Source of the DNA: Nonomuraea cypriaca
GTDB lineage: Bacteria; Actinomycetota; Actinomycetes; Streptosporangiales; Streptosporangiaceae
NCBI RefSeq assembly: GCF_015645445.1
Contig: NZ_JADOGI010000118.1
Location: forward strand, 1 to 33,048
Length of the DNA: 33,048 nt
Reading direction: 5' to 3'
Under the pieces are notes generated by a model, which saw only the letters and a program-made list of their open reading frames with translations, made no database searches and had not been told where the DNA came from. This document shows, in pieces, positions 1-7,594 of the stretch. Every line of letters begins with the position of its first letter. Position 1 is the stretch's first letter. The translations under genes and the position numbers were made by a program.

Positions 1-45
1 AACCCCCAACCCCGAAACCCCAACCCGAATCCCCAACCCAAACCT
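1..45 (-). repeat. C4A2-like tract with G-quadruplex potential on the minus strand
   Basis: The first 45 bases are irregular repeats of AACCCC-type units. Read on the minus strand they give seven runs of three to five G separated by 2-4 nt (TT, ATTC, TTTC), which meets the usual rule for an intramolecular G-quadruplex. The tract lies about 60 bases upstream of the next gene and is followed by a small hairpin, GCGGC-TTC-GCCGC (47-59). The left side is cut by the window edge, so the full length of the tract is unknown. Confidence 0.6.
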
Positions 46-90
46 CGCGGCTTCGCCGCCGGAGGGTAGAAAATGGGCCGATTTTCTGTC

Positions 91-103
91 TAAGATTCAG
101 CTA
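91..103 (+). promoter_or_regulatory. Candidate -10 box for a leaderless mRNA
   Basis: TAAGAT at 91-96 matches an actinobacterial -10 hexamer, and the ATG at 103 lies six bases after it, where transcription would start. No Shine-Dalgarno sequence precedes the ATG, so a leaderless transcript is the simplest reading. No clear -35 box is visible. Confidence 0.4.
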
Positions 104-1575
104 TGGCGCCCTTGATAGGTGAAGAACCGCTGTCTTTGACGCAGGAGCTGGATCTGATCGCGTTTGGGCAGCGCCTTCGCCATCTGCGTAAACAGCGCGG
201 CCTCACCTTGTCGGACCTCGGGTCGCGCGTCAGCAGGGCACCCAGCCAGCTGTCGCTGCTCGAGAACGGCAAGCGCGAGCCCAAGCTCTCGCTGCTCAAG
301 TCGCTCGCGGCCGCCCTGGGCGTCCCCGTCGAGGAGTTGCTGCGCCGCCAGCCGCCCAACCGCCGCGCCCAGCTGGAGATCGCGCTGGAGGAGGCGCAAC
401 GCGATCCCCTCTACGCCGGGCTCGGCCTGCCCCGGCTGAAGGTCTCCGCGCGCGTGCCGAACGACGTGCTCGAACACATTCTCGGCCTGTACGGCGAACT
501 GCGCGCCAGACAGGCCCGCGGCACCGCAACTCCGGAGGAGGCCAGAGCCGCCAACGCCGAGCTCAGGCGCAGGCAGCGCGAGGTGGGCAACTACTTCCCC
601 GAGATCGAGCAGGCCGCCGCCCAGGCCCTCGACGTGGTCGGATACCGTACCGGTGCGCTGTCCCAGAGCACGATCCAGGGCCTGGTCACGCACTTCGGCT
701 ACACCGTGCACACCGCGCAGGACTTGCCCCGGTCCGTACGTTCCATCACCGATCTGCGCAACCGCCGCATCTACGTCAAACACGAGCAGCTCGGCATGCA
801 CACCCCGCGCACGATCCTGCTCCAGACCCTCGGCCACCTCGCGCTCGGCCACGACAAGCCGCGCGACTTCGCCGACTTCCTGCGCCAGCGCACCGAGGCC
901 AACTACTTCGCCGCCGCCGTCCTCGTCCCGGAGAAGGCCGCCACGGTCTACCTTCAGGAGGCCAAGTCCGACCGGGCGCTGTCGGTGGAGGACCTGCGGG
1001 ACGTGTTCGCGGTGTCGTACGAGATGGCCGCCCACCGCTTCACCAACCTGGCCACCCACCACCTGGGCCTCGTCTGCCACTTCGTGCGCAACGACGCCGG
1101 GGGCACCATCTACAAGGCGTACGAGAACGACGGCATCGTCTTCCCCGCCGACGAGCAGGGCGCGATCGAGGGGCAGCGGATGTGCCTGCAGTGGTCGGGG
1201 CGGCAGGTGTTCGCCTCGCCCGACCGGTTCTCGGTGTTCTACCAGTATTCGGACTCGCCCACCGGGACCTACTTCTGCGTGGCCCACGTCGATCCTTCGC
1301 GCGAACGGGACTTCGCCATCACGCTGGGGGTGCCGTACAAGGAGTCGCGCTGGTTCCGCGGCCGCGACACGACCCACCGCACCAAGTCCAACTGTCCCAA
1401 CGGCGACTGCTGTCGCCGCCCGCCCGCCGAACTGGCCGAGCGCTGGGAGGGGTACGCCTGGCCGTCCGCCCGCGCCAACTCCCACGTCCTGGCCGCGCTG
1501 CCGCCCGGGTCGTTTCCCGGCGTGGACGAGGCCGACGTCTACACGTTCCTGGAACGGCACGCCGGCGCCTTCTGA
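103..1575 (+). CDS. XRE/ScfR-family regulator with degenerate ImmA/IrrE domain (RamB-like)
   Basis: This 490-residue protein is probably a DNA-binding regulator of the short-chain fatty acyl regulator group, which includes RamB and PrpC-type regulators of acetate, propionate and glyoxylate metabolism. Residues 19-80 form an XRE helix-turn-helix. The middle part resembles the ImmA/IrrE domain, but the zinc-protease motif HExxH is missing: around residues 239-250 the sequence is LLQTLGHLALGH, with Q and T where the catalytic H and E should be. A C-terminal cysteine cluster, NCPNGDCCRRP (about 430-440), fits the DUF2083 region of this group, where bound acyl-CoA or metal has been proposed as the signal. 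The ATG at 103 was chosen because it begins the conserved N-terminus and follows a -10-like box. The regulated genes cannot be told from position. Confidence 0.85.
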   Translation: MAPLIGEEPLSLTQELDLIAFGQRLRHLRKQRGLTLSDLGSRVSRAPSQLSLLENGKREPKLSLLKSLAAALGVPVEELLRRQPPNRRAQLEIALEEAQRDPLYAGLGLPRLKVSARVPNDVLEHILGLYGELRARQARGTATPEEARAANAELRRRQREVGNYFPEIEQAAAQALDVVGYRTGALSQSTIQGLVTHFGYTVHTAQDLPRSVRSITDLRNRRIYVKHEQLGMHTPRTILLQTLGHLALGHDKPRDFADFLRQRTEANYFAAAVLVPEKAATVYLQEAKSDRALSVEDLRDVFAVSYEMAAHRFTNLATHHLGLVCHFVRNDAGGTIYKAYENDGIVFPADEQGAIEGQRMCLQWSGRQVFASPDRFSVFYQYSDSPTGTYFCVAHVDPSRERDFAITLGVPYKESRWFRGRDTTHRTKSNCPNGDCCRRPPAELAERWEGYAWPSARANSHVLAALPPGSFPGVDEADVYTFLERHAGAF

Positions 1576-1595
1576 GCGCCGGTTTTCCCCTTCCT

Positions 1596-1616
1596 GCGGT
1601 GGTCCGCCACCACCGC
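1596..1616 (+). terminator. Hairpin between the regulator and gpgS
   Basis: A perfect 8-bp stem, GCGGTGGT/ACCACCGC, with loop CCGCC begins 21 bases after the stop at 1575. There is no T-run, as is common for high-GC actinomycete terminators. It could also affect the gpgS 5' region, since it ends only 37 bases before that start. Confidence 0.45.
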
Positions 1617-1653
1617 ATAAGCTGAAATGTGGGGAAACGGGGGGAGGGGTCGC

Positions 1654-2577
1654 ATGCTGCCTGAAGTGCGCAGATGGTTGCGGCGCCGTACTTCGTGCGC
1701 CGGGGACTGGCCGTTGCGGGACCTGCTGGCCGCCAAGGGGGAGACCACGGTCAGCGTGGTGCTCCCCGCCCGTGACGAGCGGGCGACCGTGGGTGAGATC
1801 GTCGGGGTCATCCGGCGTGAGCTGCCCGGCCTCATCGACGAGCTCGTGGTCATCGACTCGCGTTCCTCCGACGACACCGCACGGGTGGCCGCGCAGGCCG
1901 GGGCGCGGGTCCACGCGCAGGACGAGATCCTGCCCGAGCTCGAACCGCTCGACGGCAAGGGCGAGGCGCTGTGGAAGTCACTGGCCGTGACGTCCGGTGA
2001 CGTTCTGGCGTTCGTCGACGCCGATATCCGGAAATTTCATGCTTCATTGGTACGCGGCGTACTCGGGCCGCTGCTCATGGATCCCACCGTCGCCTACGCC
2101 AAGGGCTGCTACGACCGCCCGCTGAACGGCGCTCCCAACGGCGGCGGCCGGGTTACCGAGCTGGTCGCCCGCCCGCTGATCAACCTGCACTGGCCCCAGC
2201 TCGCCGGCTTCGTGCAACCCCTCGCGGGGGAGTACGCCGGCCGCCGCTCCGCCCTGGAACGCGTGCCGTTCCTGACCGGCTACGGCGTCGAGCTCGGCCT
2301 GCTCATCGACCTGCTCGACCTGGCAGGGCTGGACGCGTTCGCGCAGGTGGACCTGGGCTCGCGCGAGCACGCGCCGCAGTCGACCGAGGCGCTGGGCGGC
2401 ATGGCGGCGCAGATCATGCTCGCCGCCTGGTCACGCCTGTGCCGCCAGGGCAAGATCCAGCCCTGTCACGAGCCGTGCCCGCGGCTCGCGCAGTTTCAGC
2501 GGGGGCCGCGCGGGCATCACGTCCTGAGCAAGGAGGTCGGAATCTCCGAACGCCCGCCCATGATCACCATCAGGTGA
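1654..2577 (+). CDS. gpgS: Glucosyl-3-phosphoglycerate synthase (GT81/GT2 fold)
   Basis: This 307-residue cytoplasmic enzyme is predicted to transfer glucose from a nucleotide sugar to 3-phosphoglycerate. That is the first step toward glucosylglycerate and, in mycobacteria, methylglucose lipopolysaccharide. Seen in order: the GT-A nucleotide-binding start VVLPARDE (about 35-42), the turn DSRSSDD (68-74), GKGEALW (101-107), the metal-binding DAD (122-124), KGCYDRP (150-156), and the acceptor-site run GGGRVTEL. These together are typical of GpgS. ATG 1654 is preferred over the in-frame ATG 1627 because a strong purine stretch (GGGGGGAGGGG) ends five bases before it. No glucosyl-3-phosphoglycerate phosphatase gene lies next to it. 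The gene converges with the sulfatase gene, with 25 bases between the stops. Confidence 0.9.
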   Translation: MLPEVRRWLRRRTSCAGDWPLRDLLAAKGETTVSVVLPARDERATVGEIVGVIRRELPGLIDELVVIDSRSSDDTARVAAQAGARVHAQDEILPELEPLDGKGEALWKSLAVTSGDVLAFVDADIRKFHASLVRGVLGPLLMDPTVAYAKGCYDRPLNGAPNGGGRVTELVARPLINLHWPQLAGFVQPLAGEYAGRRSALERVPFLTGYGVELGLLIDLLDLAGLDAFAQVDLGSREHAPQSTEALGGMAAQIMLAAWSRLCRQGKIQPCHEPCPRLAQFQRGPRGHHVLSKEVGISERPPMITIR

Positions 2578-2602
2578 GGCCGGGAGTCACCCCGCGGCAC
2601 GG

Positions 2603-4108
2603 TCAGGCGACCGCGATGCGGGGCATCCACATCGGCTCCTTCGCCAGCTCGGCCCACACGTAACGCAGCAGCAGCCGGGTCTTGAGCTCGGCGTGCCCGG
2701 GCGAGTCCCACAGGTTGTGGATCTCGCCCGGGTCCTCCTGGAGGTCGAAGAGCTCGCCGTACTCCTGGTCCTGGTAGACCGTGATCTTGTACCGGTCGTC
2801 CACGTACGTTCTGAGATTGAGCGTGCTCGGCTGGTGATGGAACTCCACGATGGTGTGGTCCCGCGCGGCCTGCCTGGTGCCCTCCCACACGTCGTGCTGG
2901 TCCACCCCCGTCATGATCCCCGGGATGGGCTCACCGAGGAAGCCGAGGAACGTGGGCGCGAGGTCGGCGGTGGACTGGATGGCGGCACTGGTCCGGCCGG
3001 CCGGCACCCGGCCCGGATACCTGGCGATGAACGGCACCCTGATCAGGTCCTCGTAGTGGAAGGGCCCCTTGGCCTGCAGCCCGTGCTGGCCGAAGAAGTG
3101 CCCGTGGTCGGTCGTGAACACCACGATCGTGTCGTCTGCGAGGCCCAGCTCGTCCAGCCGGTCGAGGATGCGGCCGACGTACTTGTCGAGCAGGCTGACC
3201 ATGCCGTAGTAGGTGGCCACCAGCTTCCCGCGGTCCGCGTCGTCGCGCAGATGGGAGTGCAGCCCGTGGCTCATGTGCCCGGACTCGGGCGATCCGAAGC
3301 CGGGCTCCGCCAGTTGGGTCATGCCGAAGTGCGGCGGGTTGCGGTCGTGCTCGCCGGGCGTCGGCTCGGGGATCGTCAGCTCGTCCGGGTCGTACATGGT
3401 GTCCCACGGCTCGGGCGCCAGATACGGCGGGTGCGGGTCGAAGAAGCTCGACCACAGGAAGAACGGCTCCCCGGCGGCCGCGTATTCGCCGAGCAGCCGG
3501 TTGCTGCGCTCGGCGATCCAGGCGTCGTAGTGGAACTCCTCGGGTATCGACCAGGAGAACTCCGCGCCTGAGTCCATGCTCCCGGTCGGCGGCAGGAAAT
3601 GCTCCCGCCACCCGGCGAAGCCGCGTTCCTCCATCCAGAGCGCGTAGTGCTGGCCGACGTGCGCCTCGTTGGTGTGGTTGCGCGCCAGCTCCACGTGCTG
3701 GAAGCCGTAGAACGGGCCGTGGAAGCCCTTCCAGAACGCGAGATCCTGGAGCAGCGGGTACGCTTCCAGCGAGCCGTGCTCCTCCGTGCCCGCGAGCGGC
3801 TGAAAGTGCGCCTTGCCCACCAGGGCGGTGCGGTAGCCGAGGCCCTGGAGGCGGTCGCCGATGGTGGGCGCCGACTCGGGCAGCTTGGTGCCCAGGCTCC
3901 ACGCACCGTGCTGGCTGGGGAACTGCCCCGTGATCATCGACGCCCGCGTCGGGGTGCAGGTGGGGTTCGGGCAGTACGCGCGGGTGAACCTGGTCCCCTG
4001 GGCGGCCAGCCGGTCCAGGTTCGGTGTGCGCAGCTCCGGGTTGGCGACCCCGATGGTGTTCCAGTGCTGCTGGTCGCTGGTGATCAGCAGGATGTTGGGT
4101 CCGGTCAT
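2603..4108 (-). CDS. Type I (formylglycine-dependent) sulfatase
   Basis: This 501-residue hydrolase should cleave sulfate esters from a small molecule or carbohydrate. The N-terminal metal-site motif is LLITSDQQH (about 7-15). The active-site cysteine is C51 within CTPTR, the C-x-P-x-R signature in which Cys is oxidised to formylglycine. A second metal-site motif, TTDHGHFFGQHG, lies in the C-terminal half. No signal peptide is visible, so it probably acts in the cytoplasm on an imported substrate. Its ATG overlaps the stop of the upstream MFS gene (ATGA), and an AGGAG precedes it within that gene, so translation is coupled. The substrate (choline-O-sulfate, aryl sulfate or a sulfated sugar) cannot be read from the sequence. 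No formylglycine-generating enzyme or anaerobic maturase gene is in the window. Confidence 0.9.
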   Translation of the reverse strand: MTGPNILLITSDQQHWNTIGVANPELRTPNLDRLAAQGTRFTRAYCPNPTCTPTRASMITGQFPSQHGAWSLGTKLPESAPTIGDRLQGLGYRTALVGKAHFQPLAGTEEHGSLEAYPLLQDLAFWKGFHGPFYGFQHVELARNHTNEAHVGQHYALWMEERGFAGWREHFLPPTGSMDSGAEFSWSIPEEFHYDAWIAERSNRLLGEYAAAGEPFFLWSSFFDPHPPYLAPEPWDTMYDPDELTIPEPTPGEHDRNPPHFGMTQLAEPGFGSPESGHMSHGLHSHLRDDADRGKLVATYYGMVSLLDKYVGRILDRLDELGLADDTIVVFTTDHGHFFGQHGLQAKGPFHYEDLIRVPFIARYPGRVPAGRTSAAIQSTADLAPTFLGFLGEPIPGIMTGVDQHDVWEGTRQAARDHTIVEFHHQPSTLNLRTYVDDRYKITVYQDQEYGELFDLQEDPGEIHNLWDSPGHAELKTRLLLRYVWAELAKEPMWMPRIAVA

Positions 4109-5385
4109 CGGGCGCTCCTTCGCTGTGACGTCACGCCCGCGCGTTCCGCCTCGATCTCTTCGAGCGGCCTGCCCGCGGTGTCCGGCATGAAGAAGAACCC
4201 GACCACGCCGGAGACCACCACGAACAACGTCAGCGCCGTCGCGACGCCGGTGATCCCGGCGCCCGCGATGGCCGGTACGGCGAAGCTCCACACGCCGAGC
4301 AGGATGCGCGCGACGCCGAACGTGAGGCCCTGCGCGGTGCCGCGCAGCATCGTCGGGAACAGCTCCTGGCTGAAGGTCTTGTAGCTCAACTCGCCGGCCA
4401 GCTTGGAGCTGACGGCCCACAGGACGATGCTGAGCTGCGCGGCGACGAGGCCGTACGGGGTGAACAGGAACATCCCGTAGGAGATGATCCCCAGCACCGA
4501 ACCGATCCCCATCATCACCCTGCGCGAGGAGGTGCCGCGGTCGATGAACCGCATGACGACCAGCAGCGTCGGCACGCCGAAGAGCAGCCCGATCAGCGTG
4601 GTCAGAATGCTCACGTCCCGCCCGCCCGCGCCGAGCGTCTCCACCAGGTACGGCGTGAACGCCCCGATCGTGCCCGCGGCCAGATTCCAGAACGTGTAGA
4701 AGATCCCGGTGTAGGCGAGCGCGCGCAGGTTCGGCCCGCTCAGCAGCGCGCGGAGCTGCCTGGCCGAGGCGAGCGTGGTCTCGGAGGCCGCCCGCCACAC
4801 GGCCGACTCGGTCATCCCGCGGCGCATCGCCCAGGTGATCAGCGCCACGACGACGAGGTGCAGGAAGACGATGCGCACGCCGAGCAGCCCGAGCGGGTCG
4901 AGCGCGTACGCCAGGGCGAGCACCACGGAAGGGCCGAGCACCCAGGCGATCTGCGTGAGGCCGAGCAACTTCCCCCTTGCCTTGGCCGGGGCCAGCTCGC
5001 CCACCAGCGCGAGCGAGGTCGGCACGTCGGCGCCGACGGCCAGTCCGGCGACGAAGGTGCCGGCGAGCAGCATCGCGGGATGGATCGACAGCGCCACGAG
5101 CAGCATTCCCGCGGCGAAGACCAGCAGGTCCCACTGGTAGATGCGCTTGCGGCCGAGCTTGTCGCCCAGGCGGCCGCCGACGAAGGCGCCGAGGCCGCAG
5201 CCGATGGCGTTGGGGCCGAGTGCGGCCAGCAGGCCCACCATGCCTTCGCTCAGCCCGAACTCGGTGCGGAAGAGCGTCAGGCCGGTGCTCACCGCGGAGA
5301 TGGAGCCCGCGTCCAGGTAGGAGGCCATCCCGGCGAGCGCCGTCCACCTCCATTGCCGGCGGGTGACCGGTGCGGGGGTGGTCAT
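4105..5385 (-). CDS. MFS transporter, probable importer of a sulfated substrate
   Basis: This 426-residue membrane protein has about 12 hydrophobic segments and the MFS motif A loop GGRLGDKLGRKR after the second segment, with a related loop (IDRGTSSRR) midway. It resembles sugar-porter/aromatic-acid-type MFS carriers. The ATG at 5385 follows a CGGAG ribosome binding site. It is the first gene of a two-gene leftward operon, and its last codon overlaps the sulfatase start by four bases. From the partnership I infer that it imports the sulfate ester cleaved by the sulfatase. Expression is probably controlled from the repeat-rich promoter region just upstream. Confidence 0.85.
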   Translation of the reverse strand: MTTPAPVTRRQWRWTALAGMASYLDAGSISAVSTGLTLFRTEFGLSEGMVGLLAALGPNAIGCGLGAFVGGRLGDKLGRKRIYQWDLLVFAAGMLLVALSIHPAMLLAGTFVAGLAVGADVPTSLALVGELAPAKARGKLLGLTQIAWVLGPSVVLALAYALDPLGLLGVRIVFLHLVVVALITWAMRRGMTESAVWRAASETTLASARQLRALLSGPNLRALAYTGIFYTFWNLAAGTIGAFTPYLVETLGAGGRDVSILTTLIGLLFGVPTLLVVMRFIDRGTSSRRVMMGIGSVLGIISYGMFLFTPYGLVAAQLSIVLWAVSSKLAGELSYKTFSQELFPTMLRGTAQGLTFGVARILLGVWSFAVPAIAGAGITGVATALTLFVVVSGVVGFFFMPDTAGRPLEEIEAERAGVTSQRRSAR

Positions 5386-5400
5386 ACGAGTCTCCGGGGG

Positions 5401-5470
5401 GTAGCTCGTTCAAACGGATTCAACCGTGCTACACCATTTTTGGACAGCTTTGCAACGTTTGAAACATATG
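5401..5470 (-). promoter_or_regulatory. Operator-rich promoter of the MFS-sulfatase operon
   Basis: On the minus strand, TTGCAA and TAGCAC can be read as -35 and -10 boxes 18 bases apart. A perfect 8-bp inverted repeat brackets them: TTCAAACG at 5409-5416 and CGTTTGAA at 5456-5463. The upstream arm lies in a LacI-like palindrome, TTTGCAACGTTTGAAA (5449-5464), symmetric at 12 of 16 positions around a central CG. A further TTCAA unit lies at 5420. This layout fits a repressor, possibly binding two sites with looping. No regulator gene is adjacent. Confidence 0.5.
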
Positions 5471-5514
5471 CCGTCTTCAACCCCGCATGTCCCGCTCGCC
5501 GGCGCACGAAGGTG

Positions 5515-5560
5515 ACCCGGGATGTCGCGCTCGCCGGTGCCCTGGTCGTCCTTCCCGGGT
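5515..5560 (-). terminator. Possible terminator after the kinase gene
   Basis: Downstream of the kinase stop at 5568, the arms ACCCGGGA (5515-5522) and TCCCGGGT (5553-5560) are perfectly complementary over 8 bp, but the loop is 30 bases. The same stretch has a 15/16 direct repeat, ATGTC(C/G)CGCTCGCCGG, at 5487 and 5522. The evidence for termination is modest. Confidence 0.3.
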
Positions 5561-5567
5561 GTGCGCG

Positions 5568-7277
5568 TCAGCTCCTGACGCTGCGGCCCTCCGCCCGGGT
5601 GAGGCTGATCGTGCCGCTGGTGCCGCGTACGCCGAAGCCGTAGCGGTACTCCTGGCGCGCCTCCGGGGACGCCAGCAGGCCGGTGATGAGGGCGGTGTGC
5701 AGCCGGCGCCACTTTCCCAGGTGCTCGACGTAGGAGGCGATCTCGTCGCCGGACAGCATCAGGGCGAACCGGTCTCCCTGGCTCAGCCTGAGCGGTATCT
5801 CGATGGGCACCTCGCGGAAGCGTCCCCCCACCCGGACGTCGAACCCGGTGGTCCCCCGGGTGTTGTTGTACCAGCCGGTGACGTAGTCGTCCCCGTCCTT
5901 CACCCAGCCGGCGAAGATGCTGTCCTCCTGCTCGCCGGTGCCGGCGAACGTACCGGGGGTCAGCACGATGACGGCCTGGTCTGAGGAGAGCACCCCGCGC
6001 CCGGCCATCAGGCCGAAGAACGGCGCCTCGGCGCTCGCGGCGAACCTGCCTCCGCCGACGTTGATCGCCGGCATGGCCTCTTCGGAGAACGGCCGGTAGG
6101 TGGCGTACTGGCGGGAGGTGTCGCCGGCGAACCGGTCGTCCACGTCGACCCTCCCGAACGTCGCGAGGTCGAGGCTCGGCCCCGGCTCCAGGCGGGCGCG
6201 AGGCGCGGCCACGCCGCTCGCGACCGGACGGGCCGCCTCGTTCCGGGTGCCGAGCCAGGACGGCGCGACCAGCACGCCCGCCGTCATGAGCAGCGCCGCG
6301 GCCACGGCCACCACCGCGATCTTCATCCCCTTGGAGGGCCCGCGCCCGGCACGTGCGTGATCGGCCGACGGCCCGGTCGGCACGGCGTCCTGCCCGCCGC
6401 TCACCCTGACCGGACCCGGGGGCGCGGCACCCAGGTCGACGATCGTGTGCCCACCGGGCCCGTTCGGCATGGCACGGCCGTTGCCGCCCCTTGTGAGCTC
6501 GCGGAGCAGCCAGGTGGCGGCCGGGCGCGCCGCGGGATCCTTGGCCAGGCAGGCGGCCAGCAGCGGGCGCAGCGGGCCTGGCACGCCAGAGACGTCGGGC
6601 TCGCCGTGCAGGATGGCGTGCAGGATCGCGGGCACCGCCGAGCCTGGGAACGCGGTCCGCCCGGTCGCGGCGAAGACCATCGTGCCGGCCCACGAGAACA
6701 TGTCGGAGGCCGGGGAGAGCGGCTGGTCGGTGAACTGCTCCGGGGGCATGTACGACGGCGTGCCCTGCACGTGGGCGCTGCTCGTCACGTGATCGAGCGC
6801 GCGGGCGATGCCGAAATCGATCACCACGGGCCCCTCGGGGCCGAGGATCACGTTGGCCGGCTTGAAGTCGCGGTGCACGACTCCGGCGGCGTGGATCGAG
6901 GCCAGCGCGGTCAGCGCGGAGACCGCCAGCCGCTCCAGGCCGCTGCCGGTCCGCGGTCCGTCGCGCTTGACCAGTTCGTCCAGGGACGGGCCTGGGACGT
7001 ACTCGCTGACGATGTACGGCCGCTCGTCCACGAGTCCCGTGCCGAGGACCCTGGCCGTGCAGAAGGCGGCGACGCTCGCCGCCACCTCCGCCTCACGCAG
7101 GAACCGCCGCCGCGTCTCAGGATCGGCCGCCAGCCGCGCGTGCAGGACCTTGATCGCCACGCGCGCCCCGCCGGGCGACTCGCCCAGGTAGACCACGCCC
7201 TGGCCACCCTCACCCAGCCGTGCCACGATCTTGTGGTCACCGAGCTCCCGGTATTCCGGCGCGCGATGAACGGTCAC
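5568..7277 (-). CDS. Membrane Ser/Thr protein kinase with extracellular LamG-like domain
   Basis: This 569-residue kinase follows the Hanks-type plan: glycine loop GEGGQG (22-27), ATP lysine K43 in VAIK, catalytic loop HRDFKPAN (135-142, D137), DFG (154-156), and GTPSYMPPEQ, in which the usual APE is PPE. A proline/glycine-rich linker (about 265-315) precedes one transmembrane segment (about 319-340). The outer 200 residues look beta-rich (runs such as FFGLMAGRGV, GWYNNTRGTTGFDVRV), like a concanavalin/LamG fold, rather than PASTA repeats. This suggests a receptor kinase sensing a surface ligand, perhaps a glycan. The start is GTG at 7277, which begins the usual short lead-in before the kinase fold; the ribosome binding site is weak. 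It is monocistronic and diverges from the sugar dehydrogenase gene. Confidence 0.9.
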   Translation of the reverse strand: MTVHRAPEYRELGDHKIVARLGEGGQGVVYLGESPGGARVAIKVLHARLAADPETRRRFLREAEVAASVAAFCTARVLGTGLVDERPYIVSEYVPGPSLDELVKRDGPRTGSGLERLAVSALTALASIHAAGVVHRDFKPANVILGPEGPVVIDFGIARALDHVTSSAHVQGTPSYMPPEQFTDQPLSPASDMFSWAGTMVFAATGRTAFPGSAVPAILHAILHGEPDVSGVPGPLRPLLAACLAKDPAARPAATWLLRELTRGGNGRAMPNGPGGHTIVDLGAAPPGPVRVSGGQDAVPTGPSADHARAGRGPSKGMKIAVVAVAAALLMTAGVLVAPSWLGTRNEAARPVASGVAAPRARLEPGPSLDLATFGRVDVDDRFAGDTSRQYATYRPFSEEAMPAINVGGGRFAASAEAPFFGLMAGRGVLSSDQAVIVLTPGTFAGTGEQEDSIFAGWVKDGDDYVTGWYNNTRGTTGFDVRVGGRFREVPIEIPLRLSQGDRFALMLSGDEIASYVEHLGKWRRLHTALITGLLASPEARQEYRYGFGVRGTSGTISLTRAEGRSVRS

Positions 7278-7594
7278 AGCAATTACCCCGTATGGTCGGA
7301 CGATCTCTATGGGCGATCAGGCTAGTCGCAAGGAGCGGCGAGAACGACGATTCCCCACATATATCTCTCGGCGCCCGCCCCGCGCCGATCTCACCGGCGA
7401 CCGCCCGCCGTACCGTTCCGCTACAATTTGTTGGTCGGCTGTAACGGAATGTGACTTCGCGGCGGCACTTAGTGCGATCGTGAGCAGAAGATTCTCCATC
7501 AGATGTGATTAGGCCCTCCTCTATCGGCGTAACTCGGGTTACATTCACGTTAATTTGCCCTCTCTTATCCCCCGAGTACACCGAAGGGAGAGGC
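7278..7594 (+). other. Divergent intergenic region with dyads, no gene called
   Basis: This 317-base stretch separates the kinase and sugar dehydrogenase genes. It is less GC-rich than its surroundings near 7420-7580. It holds a small dyad GTAAC-TCGG-GTTAC at 7529-7542 and a hairpin-capable CGGCGC/GCGCCG pair near 7369. A TTAATT at about 7550 could be part of a -10 region for the rightward gene. Small open frames exist on both strands (7317-7499 minus, 7309-7512 plus), but neither has a convincing ribosome binding site or recognisable protein character. Confidence 0.4.

Noticed and set aside
97..1914. Long open frame on the minus strand across the XRE regulator gene and the start of gpgS
   Set aside because: It is a high-GC shadow of the plus-strand genes; it has no recognisable domain, and the plus-strand frames carry clear family motifs.
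4109..5413. N-terminal extension of the sulfatase frame through the MFS gene
   Set aside because: The extension is Arg/Gly-rich antiframe sequence, while the MFS frame is real. ATG 4108 has a good ribosome binding site and starts the sulfatase fold.
5487..5537. Direct repeat ATGTC(C/G)CGCTCGCCGG, two copies 35 bases apart
   Set aside because: Only two copies, in a GC-rich intergenic stretch between a gene end and a promoter; not enough to claim a function.
7317..7499. 60-codon minus-strand ORF beginning MENLLLTIALSAAAK
   Set aside because: The first residues look like a signal peptide, but there is no ribosome binding site and the rest is Arg-rich with no family resemblance.
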